Positions 35,064 to 45,817 of a DNA stretch of 64,000 nucleotides are shown here, piece after piece. Position 1 is the first letter of the stretch. Each line of letters opens with the position of its first letter. The position numbers were made by a program, and so were the translations under genes. Source of the stretch: Adiantum capillus-veneris (taxonomy: Eukaryota; Streptophyta; Polypodiopsida; Polypodiales; Pteridaceae); the NCBI GenBank assembly GCA_014529385.2, contig CM043942.1:30036969-30100968 (forward strand). Reading direction: 5' to 3'. The notes under the pieces are model-generated. The model did not search any database. It saw nothing but the letters and a program-made list of their open reading frames with translations, and was not told the DNA's origin.

Positions 35064-35439
35064 TAGGTTGCATCCTCCCGGGCTTAGTCGCCAGCTGCAC
35101 CAGCACATGCCTGCTCACTTTCTCCGATTACAGTGAGGTTTTGCGAGCATCTGCAGGCTGACAAATATTCTGGGCAAGCTCGTAGAGCTTAGTTTGCTCA
35201 GATTTCTGATTCAGGCTCATTTCGACCTCCGTTTTCACTACAGGCAGGTCTGCACAGGCAATTTCGTCATTTGTGCAGAATTTGTGTCAGTGCCCTTTTC
35301 TGCATAACAGTGATAGTCGACTTTTGAAAATCAAAGAAAAAGAAGAAAAAAAAAACTTATTTTCCTCTGTTGAAGCCTTGGCAACACTGTTGGAGGGCTC
35401 GGCACCGCCTGGTCAATCCTCCCAACACCCTGTGGGCAT

Positions 35440-35795
35440 GACCCCCCCCCCCCCCTCGATTGCTGGTCTTATCACCCTCAACCCCGTTGGTCCATACCCC
35501 AGCCTAGTCGGCCGCCCTTGGTTTCAGATACCCTTTCTCACACCCCTCCCGTAGCCTATTTCCCCCCCCCCCCCCCCCCCCCCCCCGCCCGACGGGCATT
35601 GGATGAAATAACACCCCTCTCTCTCTCTCTCTCATTTTCCCTACATACCTCTCTCAAATATCCTCTCTCCCAATTTACCACCCCCCCCCCCCCCCCCCCG
35701 GCCAGGCGCAAACTTTGAGCACTCACCCCCCTACCCCTCTCTCGTGTTCCTCGGTGTGAGCCGCATGGAAACACCCCCCCCTCCCCCCCCCCCCT
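35440..35795. repeat. Poly-C homopolymer cluster
   Basis: Runs of C occur at about 35442-35455, 35562-35586 and 35680-35699, with a further C-rich run near 35775-35792. Homopolymers this long are prone to sequencing error, so their exact lengths are uncertain. Confidence 0.85.
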
Positions 35796-36077
35796 ACTCT
35801 CAACTCTCATTACCCCCTACCTTGGCCCGCTAATATTCTTTCCCAACCCCTCTTCCCCGCCCGCTCGCCTCACCCTCCCCTCGGCCTCATTCCCTCCTCC
35901 CTTGGCCCGCTAATATATTCCCTCACTCCCACCCATTGACTTGCTCCCCTCCTCTCGTCCTTAAGCTACCATGCAAGACAGTAGATACTATTCCCTCTCT
36001 TTCTCACCCACACATTCCCCCCACCCCCCCTCCCTCACTCTCTTGTCCGGCGGCCCACTAGGCGCGGACCTCACTCC

Positions 36078-36136
36078 TTCTCTCCCTCCCTCACACTCTC
36101 TCTCTCTCTCTCTCAGCTAGTCTGTGGAGGCGCAAA

Positions 36137-36191
<55 letters not shown>

Positions 36192-36254
36192 TATCCACAC
36201 ACCCTATCCCTCCCTCTTCCTCACCCCATATCTCTCTCCTTCTCTCAGCCCGAA

Positions 36255-36327
<73 letters not shown>

Positions 36328-36393
36328 CACACACACACACACCATCTCACCCCGCCCTCTCCCCCTCTGGCGCTGTGCACGAACCCGCAGCAG

Positions 36394-36468
<75 letters not shown>

Positions 36469-36560
36469 GCGCTCAAGCCGCAGCAGACCGAATCTCTCTC
36501 CACACACACAATACACACACACACCGCCCACACCCACACTCTCTCTCTGACCCCATCTTC
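36078..36560. repeat. Long (CT)n tracts
   Basis: CT runs lie at about 36097-36115, 36142-36189, 36256-36323 and 36398-36466, with CA-rich links between them. They are part of the insertion in the copia-2 leader. Confidence 0.95.
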
Positions 36561-37611
36561 CCCCCCCCATCCGCCTCGCGTAGCATAGCAGGCAGCCGAC
36601 CGTCAACCATCGACGAAAAAGAATATATATATATATATATAATGTATATATTAATTACATAATAATATTAATCCCCCCTTTCGCACACATGCTTACGCGC
36701 ACACACATACATATACAAATACACGCACTCGTGCCCACTCGCACATACACACACACACCCGCCCTCATGCACCAATACATACACATATACGCACCGCACC
36801 ACAAATACAAAAAAAAAACCCCAAAGGTTTACGACTACGACATCGACGAGAAAGAAGAAGGATCCAAAGCACGCGTCGCCAACAACAAAAAAGAAAAATG
36901 CGTTGAAGGCATGCCCTGGCCGACTCCGAAAAGAAGTACGCTCAACATCAACGCACCGGCAGCACACCATTCACCGACAACACACAACCACGACTCCATT
37001 CCAGTAATTTATAGGTTATTTTCATCATTATCTTCAATTTTCACTCGAGCCATTGTAAATTCCCATTTTTTTGTAACTATCCTGTCTCTAGGTGATGGTC
37101 ACAAAGGCCCACCTAGAGATTCCCATCTTTTATTAACCTCCCAAAACAAAGCAAGGGTCAACCACACCGGGCCCACCACTTGCTTTGTCTCCCCGATTAA
37201 GCTTACCCTAACCACACTAGGATTACCATAATCCAAGCAGCCAACACCTATAAATTGGCACTGAGAGGTCACTATCGAGGGAGGCAATTCATGAGGAGCC
37301 AAGCATTTGGTAGAGTGTAGTGGGAAGGATTGACACTATCACCATCACGGGGAGGGGGCTTGTGTGTTGGGTTTTCGTTGGGAATTGCACCATGCGAAGG
37401 GAACCACATCCATCTCTCAACTCTAATGGTCGATGCACACACGTATACACACTCTTGGTAGTAAGTATTCACAATCATTGAGTCGTCTTAGAGAACGCAC
37501 CAAGTAGGTTTCACCACCTCCTCTCCCTACCTCTCTACCACCACGTCATGCCATTTTGTAAATATTGCAGAAATAATTCACCCTCACACCCCCGAGGGTT
37601 TTCATCATTTG

Positions 37612-37616
<5 letters not shown>

Positions 37617-37702
<86 letters not shown>
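37617..37702. repeat. (CT)n(GT)n compound microsatellite
   Basis: About 56 bases of CT pass directly into about 30 bases of GT near the right end of the insertion. Confidence 0.95.
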
Positions 37703-37704
<2 letters not shown>

Positions 37705-37964
37705 GTTTGCGGTGTTCATATCATCGTGGTTTGCGTCCTAGCCGCTCAAAGCTAGGTGGTGCCCCCTGTTCACTTTATCGTTGGCAAGCTCGAGGCGTGC
37801 CATTCAGCCCCCGGCGTTTTAGAGGCCGTCGGGGTTCGGGGTCCGCTTTGCGTCCGTCAACAGGTGCCTTACAGTCTTTCACGGTTTGTGCTATATAGCA
37901 CGTGTTGTTCCCGCTCCATTTCCCCTATTTTCGAGCAGTTTTCACATCATGTGCAACATTTACC

Positions 37965-40900
37965 ATGGCTGACAACAACACAGATGTGTTCAAGATGTTT
38001 GCTGTTGAGTACAGGTTGGATGGGGACAACTACCCTATGTGGGCTTATATGATGCAACATGTCCTTGTGTCAAAGGGCGTCTGGAACATTGTGCAGGGCA
38101 TTGATGTACGTCCTGGTTCTGAGGATATACGCAATGTTGAGGATGTTGCAGGTCTTGTTGTAAGGATTGATGCTGTCAGAGTTGTTTTGCGTACAGCAGA
38201 ACAAGCTCGTTGGGATGTAAAGGATGTGCAGGTTCATGCATTGATTGCCTTGTCTGTGAAGTGCACCATTCTTCCTCACATCCGTTCAGCAAAATCTGCA
38301 AAACAGGCTTGGGATATTCTAGCAGGTCTTTATGCAAGCCGCAATGAGGCTAAAATTGCTTTGCTGCGTAAAGAGCTAGAGTTGAAGATTATGCATGAGG
38401 AAGATGATATGGAAACTTTCCTTGGTAGTGTCAAGGATATCAATAAGCAACTTCTTTCTGCAGGTGAAGGCATTTCAGACAGTTCCCTTGTGCAGACTGT
38501 TCTTGATGCCTTATCGGATTCCTACCAGACTTTTGCTAGTACTTGGAGACTTATGACCCAAGGAAATCCTAAAGTTGTCAAGTTTGATGCATTATGCACA
38601 TTGTTGTTGCAAAAGTCACTTTCCAGAATAAACAAAACTAGGCAGTTTGTAGTTGAACAGGCTTTTGTTGCTTCTCAAAGAAAGGGTGGTAACAGCAATG
38701 CGGCCACTTCTTATGGTTCTGTTGCGAGTGGCAAAACTTCTACTCCTACTGCTTCTGCTGGTACCAATTCGTCTGGAAATTCTGGTGATAAGGGCAAAAA
38801 GAAAATGCGTTGCCATTATTGTAAAGCTAATGATCACGCGATCAAGTCGTGTCCTAAGTTGAAGGCCAAAGAGGCTAAGAAGAAAGAGGGTGGTTCCACT
38901 GCAAATGCTGGTTCCATTACAAATGCAGCCATTGTTGACTCTTCTGTGAAAGGAGACTGTGTTGCTGATGTTGATGCAGAATGGGCTTTTAGCGCAAAGT
39001 GCACATACAATCCTGCTGTCCATGATGCATGCTTGTCAGTTGCTGCAAATTCACATGTGTGGTATTTCCACACTGGTGCTACAAATAATATTACCTCACA
39101 TCGTGAATTGTTTACCTCTCTCGAGTCTGTCCCTCATGGGAATTCAGTCACTTGTGCCAACAATGCCTCTTATCCAATTCAGGGAGCTGGAAAGATTGTG
39201 CTTACTGCTGCAAATGGCAGTTCCTTCACACTTGTTGATGCACTTTATGTAACTGGGATCAAGAAGAATCTCTTGTTTGTATCCGCACTTGCTAGACTTG
39301 GACTTGTAGTCAAATTTATGGATGACAGATGTACAGTTCATGATCTCAGTTTTGGTGATGAAATTCTTGTATCTTGCCTTCTGTGTCGTGGGCTGTATAA
39401 GCTCCCTTTGTATGACAAGTGTGGACAAAATTTTGCAAATGTTGTTGCAGATTCAAGGGCTATTTCAGATGCAAAACTTTGGCATGCACGTTTTGGTCAT
39501 CTGAATTTTGCAAGTTTGCTGCGTTTGCAGAAATCTGATATGGTTGCTTCTTTGCCGCCTCTTGAAGCACCTGTCAAACATGTTTGTGAAGGCTGTATTT
39601 TGGGTAAGATGCAGTGTTCTAAGTTTCCAAAGGATGGTTCAGTTCGGGCCACATGCAGGTTGCAGCTTGTGCATAGTGATGTTTGTGGGCCCATGAAAAC
39701 TCCGTCCTTGGGCAATTACCTATACTCCGTGACTTTCATTGATGATTACTCCAGGCATGCATGGGTATTTCCGCTTAAAGAGAAGTCTGAAATTTTTATG
39801 TGCTTCAAACAGTTTCTGGCTATGGCTGAAAATGTCTCGAAATGTACTATGGGCACCCTCCGTGCTGATCGAGGGGGGGAGTATATGTCTCATGAATTTA
39901 ATGCATTTCTGGATAGTCATGGGATAAAACACCAATGTACAATGCCTTATACCCCTCAACAAAATGGTGTTGCTGAGAGGAAAAATAGGTCACTTACAGA
40001 ATTGGCACGATGTATGGTCAAAAGTCAAGCTTTGCCGCATTCCTTTTGGCTTGAGGCCATCATGTGTGCCACTTATGTACTAAGCAGGTGTCCTATGAAA
40101 GCTTTGCAGTCTATTACTCCATATAAAGCATGGCATGATAGAAAGCCTTCTATTGAGCACATGTGCATTTTTGGTTGTTTGGCATATGCTTTGGTGCCAC
40201 AAACACAACGCAGAAAATTGGATGATAAAGCTGTCAAATGTATTTTTGTTGGTTATAGTGCTGAAAGCAAAGGTTACAGGTTGTATCATCCGCAAACAAA
40301 ATGTATTCTGGTTTCACGGGATGTAGTGTTTGTGGAAGATTCTGTTCGGCCCTTGCTGTCATGTACTAGAGACGGTAATGTAAGCTCACAGGACATTTAT
40401 GACACTTTGTTGCCTCTTTTCAGTAATGGAAATACGAATGTAAGTTCCAATGAGGCAAATATACAGCCTATGGGGGTTTCTGAAAATATTTTAGATCAGC
40501 CTATTACTGATGCAGATGTACATGATGTACTTGATGAGGAAATGGTTGAAAATGAGCAGGCTAGAGGTATGCCAAAATGGTCGGTGCACACTTTGCATGA
40601 CAGTAAATTGGATGCACCTTTGTCTAATCGTACTCCTTCATGCTCTCGCCATGCATCTTATGCATCAGATTGTTATGCTTTGGATGTGTCTAGCTTACAT
40701 GATGTTGAGGAGCCTCTGTCTTTTGATGAAGCACAAAATTCAAAAAATTGGATGGCTTGCATGCAATCAGAATATGATGCACCTATAGAAAATGACAGAT
40801 GGAATTTATGTGATTTTCCTCCTGGTAAAAAGGCCATTGGTATGAAGTGGGTTTACAAGTTGAAACGCAAGCCGGATGGTGAGATCGATCGCCATAAGGC

Positions 40901-41189
40901 TCGACTTGTTGCAAAGGGTTATGCACAGCAAAAAGGCATAGATTATGAAGAGACTTTTGCTCCCACTTGTTGTATGACTACTGTGCGTTTTCTATGTGCA
41001 TTGGCAGCTCATTTTGGTTGGGATGTACATCAATCAGACATTGTTACTGCTTTCTTGAATGGTGACATATTTAAGGAAGTTTATGTAATGCAGCCTCGCG
41101 GTCTTATCATAATAGGACAAGAGGACAAAGTGTGCAGATGTAAGAAGGCTTTGTATGGGTTGAAGCAATCTCCTCTATGTAAAGCGTGA
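37965..41189 (+). pseudogene. Copia-2 gag-pol, long open part
   Basis: Open for 1074 codons from the ATG at 37965 (MADNNTDVFKMFAVEYRLDG). Order: gag (residues about 1-250), CCHC knuckle CHYCKANDHAIKSC (about 283-296), protease site WYFHTGATNNIT (about 366-377), pre-integrase HHCC with LWHARFGHLNFASL, and integrase with HSDVCGP, RADRGGEYM and GVAERKNR supplying D, D and E. RT starts at KKAIGMKWVYKLKRKPDGEI and the frame ends at LYGLKQSP, where about 74 bases are deleted relative to copia-1. The protease has His for the catalytic Asp and Asn for the usual His of the motif. It is the longest frame in the window, which suggests fairly recent insertion. Confidence 0.95.
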
Positions 41190-41935
41190 GGGTGATGTAC
41201 TTCTCATTATGGTTCTTTATGTCGATGATTTGCTATCACTGGACCAAATGAGAGACATATTGCTGAATTTAAGGCTGATTTGAATGCTACTTTCAAGATG
41301 AAAGATTTGGGGTTGTTGCATCATTACTTGGGCATAGAATTTAAGCAGTGTGATGGTGGTATTGCCTTGTGTCAGAAAAGTTACATAGAGACATTGCTAT
41401 GTAAGTTTGGACTTGCAAACCTATTGCCACTCTCATGGAAACAGGTTTGAAGTTGAGTCTACATGATGCTGGCGATCCTGTTGATGTCACTGTTTACCAA
41501 ACTGTTGTTGGCTGCCTCATTTATGTATGCAACACGAGGCCAGATATTCAGTTTGCAGTCTCACAGGTCAGTAGATTTATGCATAGCCCAGGGTCTAAGC
41601 ATTGGCAGGCTATCAAGAGGATTTTCCACTGCCTTAGTGGCACTTTACATCTTGGCTTGTTTTATCCCAAGGGGGGATCATTGTCGCTAGACTTACATGC
41701 TTTTTCGAAGTCAGATTGGGCTGGTTGTTTTGACATGCTAGTGTCCACAAGTTGTTTTTGTTTCATGCTTGGCAGTTCATGTATATCATGGTTGAGCAAG
41801 AAACAACCTACTGTTGCCACTTCGAGTTGTGAGGCTGAGTACAGGGCAGTCTTCACAGCTACGGTTGAGTGTGTATGGCTCAGACGCCTTATGGCTGATT
41901 TGGGTGTTGGACAGGACACTACCAACACACTTTCC
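41190..41935 (+). pseudogene. Copia-2 RT/RNase H remainder
   Basis: After the frameshift the family continues: FLYVDDLL-like sequence at about 41215 with a 1-base loss just after it, ATFKMKDLG, and then an open stretch with VSRFMHSPGSKHWQAIKRIF, SGTLHLGLFYPKGGSL and SSCEAEYRAVFTATVECVWL. It stops matching copia-1 at about 41930. Confidence 0.9.
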
Positions 41936-42768
41936 TCAATGGAGAACTGAAGGTCGGGCTACCACAATTTGCACAAATGGATGGAGCTAGGGAGATGCCA
42001 ATAGAGGAGGAACAGTTAGATCCACAACCCAACCTAGATGAGAACCTTGTTGTAGAAATATCCCTTAACAAGTTGGGACAATACTTTGAGAGCGATGAAT
42101 CCAATGCGACCATACCGATCACTACTAAAGGATTAACTGTGAAGGGAACCCTTGATGGTGGTGCTAGGGTTAGCATTGTGACTAAAAATTGATGGGAAAC
42201 TATGGGAAGACCTCACCTTGGGACCACAACCATAGTAGTAAAGATGGCCAATGGATCTATTGTTAAACCTATTGGGATGCTAGAAGATCTCAAGATCAAG
42301 GTCTTTGGACATAAAATACGAATTACCTTCATTGTTATGGATTTCTCCAAGCACACTATGGCATCTGAGATGATATGAGGACATCCTTTCATGAGGGAAT
42401 CAAAAATGGTGCATGACTGGTCTAAAAACCATGTCTACTTGCAGTTCCAAGATTCTATTATTCGAGTAGATCTTGTAACTGGTCAAGCACATCCTCTAGG
42501 AAACAGGTTTATAATTGATCATAGATCTAACACCGTAGTTCACTCAGCCCCATTGCAATATTGTTACACGTGTAAAGCGGACACTGATGTTGGGGAAGAT
42601 TCTCCTTATATGGATGTACTACCTGGGATGACTGAGTCGGACAATGTGGATTGGGTCCACCTAGCAGCAACCATAGACACTTGGGGAAACCGGGGGACGA
42701 CTTGGGTAACACCTGAGAACTTCTCAAGGAATTCAGGGATATATTTGCTCGGACACATCATGATATGA
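41936..42768 (+). pseudogene. Gypsy-B protease and linker
   Basis: Reads FLNGELKVGLPQFAQ-like in the first codons (with one frame slip) and EISLNKLGQYFESDESNATI, then GLTVKGTLDGGARVSIV, where the protease active site should be. Asp is kept but DGGA-R replaces D-x-G-A-S/T. A stop follows, then MRESKMVHDWSKNHVYLQFQ and APLQYCYTCKADTD in a second frame. This C-x2-C piece also occurs in gypsy-A as QYCYTCKRDTD. Confidence 0.8.
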
Positions 42769-44114
42769 AAGGTGTTCCACCTTCTGTGGTGCAACACACA
42801 ATCCCCATGAATAGCATGGCTAAACCAGTTCAGCAACGACCCTACCCAATGAATCCTAAATATGCAAAGATCGTTCAAGAAGAGATTAAAAAGCTTGTGA
42901 AATGCAGATTCATATACCCTATTGAGCACTCAAAATGGGTGTTTCCAATAGTGATTGTGCCAAAAAAGAATGGGAAACTCAAAGTGTGCGTCGATCTCAA
43001 GAAAGTCAATGCCGCCACTAGGAGGGACCATTACCCCTTTCCATATTCAGAACATGTGCTTGAAAGAGTTGCAGGGAAGGAAGCTTATAACTTTTTAAAT
43101 GGGTACTATGGCTACAATCAAATCACAATTGCGCTAGAGGACCAAGCTAAAACAACCTTTATAACCGAATTTGGAGTGTTTGCATTTCGTGTTATGGCTT
43201 TGGGCTTAAGCAATGCCCCTGGTACCTTTCAAAGATTAATAAAAACTGCTTTTAGAGAATATTTGAGGGAGTTTTGTGAAGCTTTCTTAGATGATCTTTG
43301 TGTTTATTCCTCTTGGAAAGAACATCTATCATGCTTACGAAAAGTGTTTGAGAAGTGCAGATTGTATCGCATCTCCTTAAACGCTTTCAAATGCCAATTT
43401 TGGGTTAAACATGGAGTCATTTTAGGGCATATAGTGTCCAAAAATGGGATTTCCACAGATGAGAGCAAAATTAAAGCCATTGTTGAATTGCCACCACCTA
43501 CAAACTATAAAGGAGTTCAAAGGTTCATGGGCCATGTTGGTTATTACCGACATTTTATTTTAAACTTTGTCGAGATAGCTCGTCCTTTGTACAAGCTTCT
43601 TATTGAGTTCCACTGGACCGCGGAGTGTGACCATGCTTATGAGTCATTGAAAAAGATCTTGACTAGCGCTCCTATTCTACAAGTACCCGATTGGAATGTA
43701 ATTTTCCATGTGCATATTGATGCATCAAACTTTGTTATTGGGTGTATTCTAGCTCAACCAGGAGAACATAAATTGGACTACCCCATTAGCTTTGCAAGTC
43801 GTCAATTGAATGATGCGGAGAGAAACTACACCACTTCAGAGCGAGAAGGTTTAGGTATGATTTATACAGTGAAGAAACTTTGCTACTACCTTCTGGCCAA
43901 CAAGTTTGTTTTCTATGTTGATCATCAAGCCTTGTTGTATCTAGTAAATAAACCTTGTTCCATGGGAAGAATTACACGATGGTTATTAATTCTCCTTGAG
44001 TTTGATATTACCGTTGTGGTGAGACCTGGTAAAAGACATGTCATGGCGATCATTTGTCTCGCATACCCAATGGTGAAGCCCCTACTGGAGTCGATGATTA
44101 GTTGCCCGATATGA
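42765..44114 (+). pseudogene. Gypsy-B reverse transcriptase and RNase H
   Basis: 449 open codons. RT blocks: IEHSKWVFPIVIVPKKNGKL, VCVDLKKVNAATRRDHYPFP, YGYNQITIALEDQAKTTF, ALGLSNAPGTFQRLI and the catalytic FLDDLCVYSS, with both Asp kept. The connection domain has GYYRHFILNFVEIARPLYKL. RNase H starts HVHIDASNFVIGCILAQ and contains FASRQLNDAERNYTTSEREG and FVFYVDHQALLYL. This region looks catalytically sound apart from its missing 5' context. It stops at SCPI. Confidence 0.92.
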
Positions 44115-44142
44115 AACCATACATGAATGGAGTGAGAAGATT

Positions 44143-44954
44143 GTGAACTTTTTAGTTAATGGTTTTCCACCCAAAGAGCTTCGTAAGGACATAGCTCAAA
44201 AACTGTTAAAAGAATGTGAACCTTACTCTCTCATTGCAGGAACTCTCTACAGGCTAGGGAAGGATGATATTCTTAGATGTTGTGCCCCCGAGCATGAGTA
44301 TTTATACATACTGCAAGAAGCCCACATGGGGTATAGCCGGAGGACATTTCTCAGGGAAACTACAGCTAGAAAGGTGTTGCAATCAGGCTATTAGTGACAT
44401 ACCTTATTCAAGGATGCGTCACTTTTTGCAAAAGGATGTGATGAATGCCAACGTTACAAGATCACTCAACGAAAGGATAGGATGCCCTTATATCCTATTA
44501 AAGTGACTCAACCATTTGAAAAATGGGGTTTGGACTTTGTAGGCCCAATTAGTCCGGCAGCTCGTAGCACTCAATCTTGATATATTATCGTTGCCACTGA
44601 CTATGTAACAAATTGGATGGAAGCCAGGGTGACACGCAAGGTTGATGCAAGATCAACTGCCAAGTTTATCTTTGAGAACATTATTACAAGATTTGGTTGT
44701 CCCTTTGAGATTGTGAGTGAAAATGGCACTCATTTTAAAAATGGAATGATAAAAGAGATCACTACCAACTTCATGATAGCTCACCATAAGTCCACACCTT
44801 ATTATCCACAAGCAAATGGCCAAGCTGAGAGTATCAACAAAACTCTCATCTCCATTTTGACAAAAACAAATAAGGCTCATCGTACAGATTGGGATTTAAA
44901 GATTACATCAGCTCTATGGGCTTATCGTATTGCATACAAAGTTTCCATTAACTA
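44143..44954 (+). pseudogene. Gypsy-B integrase, part before the copia-3 insertion
   Basis: The HHCC domain starts at EAHMGYSRRTF. A frameshift near 44.39 kb leads to CDECQRYKITQRKDRMPLYP, the Cys pair. The core has IVATDYVTNWMEA (first Asp), a stop just before it, and then FGCPFEIVSENGTHF, where the second catalytic Asp is Glu (SENG for SDNG). YYPQANGQAESINKTLI keeps the final Glu. The frame runs into copia-3 at AYKVSIN. Confidence 0.88.
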
Positions 44955-45757
44955 TGTTAGGAAATAAGACGTAGCTAAATAGATAATTGAGTAGATTACT
45001 TAATGGAGAGAGACAGATTTATATACACGAGATTATAGAGTAGAGAGAGAGAGAGAGAGTACACACGATATACGTGGTTCACCCAATGTGGGCTACGTCC
45101 ACGGGAAAGCAGCCACTCAATGGCTTTAGTACTTCAAAACAAGAAGTAGTTTACAAAGGGATTATACCCTTAATGGAGCTCCCGCCTTGCTTCACTCTCA
45201 CCACCTCACACTCACCTTGTTGCATCAACTTCACACTATGAAATGTGTATAGAAATGGCCTCCTTTTATAGGCCAAAAGGGCTGCCCTCTCTTATGAGAG
45301 ACAGCCATGTGTAGCCGCCCTTGTGCGAATAAGTTCAAATCAGACCCTCCAATCCGCCCATGTGTGGCCGCCCTTGAGAAGACAAGTCCGCTTTTGAATT
45401 CGGCCATCGGCCATTGAATTCGGCCACCGGCCATTGACTTTCGACCACCGGCCACCGGCCATTGACTTCCGACCACCGGCCATCGGCCATTGACTATCGG
45501 CCACCAGCCAACCGACCGGTTGTTTTCCGACCACTTTCCGGCCGCCGGCCGGCCATAATATTCCGACGAAAAAAAAGTCCAGGGGCCTCCGCCCCCGAGG
45601 CCTTTAAAATTGCCCCTGATTCTTGTCCGTGAAATTTTTGGTTTCCGGGGAGTGATTTTCCTTCACGCACGATGGCTTCTCCTCATAATGGGGGCCTTAC
45701 AAATGTGCGCTTTTACCACAGAAAATTACAAGGGTAAATCAGGCTCCATACTTAACA
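44955..45757 (-). repeat. 3' LTR of copia-3, with internal minisatellite
   Basis: Nearly identical to 51116-51899. At 45403-45510 it has imperfect tandem units of the form ggccaccggccattgac. One more unit is present here than in the other LTR, which accounts for the 19-bp length difference. A short (GA)n is at 45043-45059. Confidence 0.95.
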
Positions 45758-45773
45758 ATCTCCCACTTGGAGA
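45758..45773 (-). promoter_or_regulatory. Copia-3 polypurine tract
   Basis: atctcccacttggaga on the plus strand is the complement of tctccaagtgggagat, the standard copia polypurine tract, directly next to the 3' LTR. Confidence 0.9.
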
Positions 45774-45817
45774 CTGATCTCCAAACCAAACCTGTGACTG
45801 ATTTACATTCTGGCTTC

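Larger units (their letters stand above)
35311..37859. mobile_element. 2.5-kb insertion in the copia-2 leader; possible solo LTR
   Basis: In copia-1 the leader reads gcataacag directly followed by gtgccttatag. In copia-2 the same words are split: acag at 35307-35310, then foreign DNA from tgatag to ccgtca, then acag again at 37860-37863. The insert begins TG, ends CA and has a 4-bp (or aacag 5-bp) flanking repeat, as a solo LTR would. It contains a TATA-like cctataaattggcac near 37246. It is extremely rich in C and CT: poly-C runs, three CT tracts longer than 45 bases, and a CT-GT tract at 37617-37702. No coding frame is credible. Confidence 0.65.
34824..41935 (+). mobile_element. Copia-2: 3'-truncated Ty1-copia element, plus strand
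   Basis: Same family as copia-1 in the opposite orientation. It has a 5' LTR (34824-35050), primer site, leader with a 2549-bp insertion, and gag-pol from 37965. The match to copia-1 stops at about 41930-41936, inside the RNase H end, and gypsy-B begins there. The 3' LTR is absent, so no target duplication can be tested. Confidence 0.95.

Noticed and set aside
36091-36662. Long poly-Ser-Leu and poly-Arg-Glu open frames
   Set aside because: They are translations of (CT)n/(GA)n tracts. The same applies at 6.9-7.1, 10.5-11.2, 29.4, 37.6, 55.6, 57.5 and 59.6 kb.
36689-37231. 180-codon open frame (YDYDIDEKEEGSKARVANNK...)
   Set aside because: It starts in CA-rich repeat and lies inside the C/CT-rich insertion, with no family likeness. 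It is likely open by chance.
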